64,000 bases of DNA from the NCBI GenBank assembly GCA_028829895.1, contig CM054180.1, forward strand, positions 100,068,635-100,132,634, in the 5' to 3' direction. Under the pieces are notes generated by a model that was not told where the DNA came from, did not search any database, and was given only the letters and a program-made list of their open reading frames with translations. The translations under genes were made by a program, and so were the position numbers. Below are positions 62,291-64,000 of this stretch, in pieces (the first letter of the stretch is position 1; each line of letters starts with the position of its first letter). The DNA is from Sinotaia quadrata (taxonomy: Eukaryota > Mollusca > Gastropoda > Architaenioglossa > Viviparidae).

Positions 62291-62559
62291 TTCATACTAC
62301 ACAGTGCAGCTAAAATAGACAAAACAGACATTTTATTAAGTAACTCTATTCCGCTATAGTTAGCAAGTAAATTGATTTTTTTTACTTCTGACTCCATAAT
62401 AGAAAGTACTAAGTACAGTCAAATGTCCTTGTGTTTACAAAATAAATTTTATAAATTACTATAAAACGATAGTTCTTACCAAAGAACAAAAACACGAAGA
62501 CAATACTTAAAAAAGAACTGGACTAAGGACACAAAGATAATAAGTACAAAAGAACATGG
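62291..62559. other. unassigned stretch
   Basis: Nothing recognised. Confidence 0.5.
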
Positions 62560-63100
62560 GACCATATGATTATAAATAAGAACTAAAGACACCGAGAGAG
62601 CCCAGTCACTAAGATAACACTTACATATAAGACCTAGAGACACTGAGAGAGCCCAGTCACTAAAATAACACTTACATACTCGAGCTGAAGAAAGGAGAGC
62701 CCAGTCAATAAGATATCACTTACATATAAGACCTAAAGACACCGAGAGAGCCCAGTCACTAAAATAACACTTACATACTCGAGCTGAAGAAAGGAGAGAG
62801 CCCAGTCAATAAGATATCACTTACATATAAGACCTAAAGACACCGAGAGAGCCCAGTCACTAAGATAACACTTATAAGACCTAAAGACACCGAGAGAGCC
62901 CAGTCACTAAGATAACACTTACATATAAGACCTAAAGACACCGAGAGAGCCCAGTCACTAAGATAACACTTACATATAAGACCTAAAGACACCGAGAGAG
63001 CCCAGTCATTAAGATAACACTTATAAGACCTAAAGACACCGAGAGAGCCCAGTCACTAAGATAACACTTACATATAAGACCTAAAGACACCGAGAGAGCC
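62560..63100. repeat. ~51-bp minisatellite with higher-order units, ~11 copies
   Basis: Unit CTTACATATAAGACCTAAAG plus ACACCGAGAGAGCCCAGTCACTAAGATAACA. A variant containing ACTCGAGCTGAAGAAAGGAG occurs twice (about 62678 and 62776), and a 46-bp short unit recurs twice, so several units were copied together. Confidence 0.95.
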
Positions 63101-63189
63101 CAGGACACAGTACTTAAAATTAGCAAAGGACACACTAGGATAATCATTTAAAAACTAGCTGATTGATTTATAAAAGAAGAAACAATAAC

Positions 63190-63330
63190 AAAATCCCTTC
63201 CTATAAAAAACACCATGCCGAGTGAATCCAATGGATAACTGGTCTTCTATAAAAACATGCCGAGTGAATCCAAGGGATAACCCGTCTTCTATAAAAACAT
63301 GTCGAGTGAATCCAATGTATGGCATTACGA
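63190..63330. repeat. ~46-bp tandem repeat, 3 copies
   Basis: Unit CATGCCGAGTGAATCCAATG plus GATAACTGGTCTTCTATAAAAA. Confidence 0.93.
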
Positions 63331-63816
63331 GGTGTTTTGTGTTGACCATCCTTAATTTGTAATTACAACTTATTGGAGACAAAATGGGGACAATTTCGCA
63401 TGTAATTAATTTCCAATTACTGCATTCTTTCGATGTTAATTACTATAATTTGCTGATGTGCCACACTAGGCTAACATTCAGCTCTTTTAATTTCCCAACC
63501 TTTAAATAATTCTGTAGCAAATATTCTAACAATAAAATACATATGACTATGGATGAGTGAATGTAACTATAGATGTGTGTCACACTCCTCTCGTATCGCG
63601 GAACAAAGTGGGAAAGTAGCGTGACTGGTCACACGGACAGATAGATGACTCACCCAGACAGGTTAGAGTTTGAAAAACAAAATCGACTTTAATAGACTTT
63701 AATAGAAAAGATAGAATGAGGCCACAGACTGCCTTAGAGCATTAAATGACGACAGACGAAAGAACATCAACACTTTACACAGAAGGCACGCACTAAATCT
63801 ATGTCAAATGATAATG
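63331..63816. other. unassigned stretch
   Basis: A short direct repeat GACTTTAATAGA (twice near 63690) is seen. No gene. Confidence 0.45.
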
Positions 63817-64000
63817 TACAGGGTGGCTCAAAAGTAGGTTTACAGTTATTAAACTACCTTTTATATGGTTGAAGTTGCTTGCTTAGTAATACCAATATAA
63901 AACATGTTGAAGGAGGACATTTTGAGCATCTGAGAGATTAAATTGTTTATGTTTATGTTTATGTTAACAGGTATAACGAATTTTCCGCTGTTCTAGTGTC
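63817..64000 (+). mobile_element. mariner/IS630-like element, left end and C-terminal remnant
   Basis: A TA dinucleotide (63817-63818) precedes CAGGGTGGCTCAAAAGTAGG, a typical mariner-type terminal repeat start with TA target duplication. About 95 bases later the + frame reads NIKHVEGGHFEHLRD and stops. A GG/GEHxEHL tail is characteristic of transposase C-termini in this superfamily. A left end joined so closely to the transposase end implies a large internal deletion (a MITE-like derivative). The right end would lie beyond 64000. Confidence 0.6.

Overview
The window looks like AT-rich, repeat-dense, non-coding DNA from a large animal genome. There are no bacterial-style operons and no intact long non-repetitive ORF. 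I see long (TATC)n, (CA)n and (ATC)n tracts, tandem arrays with units of about 18-71 bp, decayed hAT and mariner-type DNA transposons, and a SINE-like fragment. A lophotrochozoan, perhaps a mollusc, would fit, but that is inference from repeat style and not established.

Layout. 1-28 kb: one tandem array after another, with single unique stretches between. Within it lie a fragment of interspersed family 1 (about 5.88-6.76 kb), a second short fragment (22.7-22.9 kb) and several short exon-like islands on the minus strand. 28.5-32.5 kb: two family-1 copies in inverted (tail-to-tail) orientation around a microsatellite-rich spacer. 33.6-36.6 kb: two inverted copies of a second family; one carries a 36-bp minisatellite that appears to have grown from a segment that is single-copy in the other. 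37-51 kb: mostly tandem arrays, including a very uniform 64-bp x16 array (42.9-43.9 kb). 51.3-52.2 kb: two more exon-like islands. 53.2-58.7 kb: a broken transposon-like gene of a recognisable but unnamed family, and a broken hAT transposase on the minus strand with a hAT-like terminal motif about 2 kb upstream of it. 59-64 kb: unassigned sequence, more minisatellites, and a mariner-like left end whose short interior reads like a transposase C-terminus, cut by the window edge.

Genes. No complete gene can be annotated. The most credible host coding signal is a set of short minus-strand islands with splice-like borders (670-764, 3968-4022, 16871-16981, 24942-25026, 37021-37082, 51307-51606, 52146-52221). 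Several have compatible reading phases, so the window may be mostly intron of one large minus-strand gene. These calls come from splice signals, open frame and composition read by eye, and each needs transcript support. Nearly all long ORFs elsewhere are by-products of arrays whose unit length is a multiple of three.
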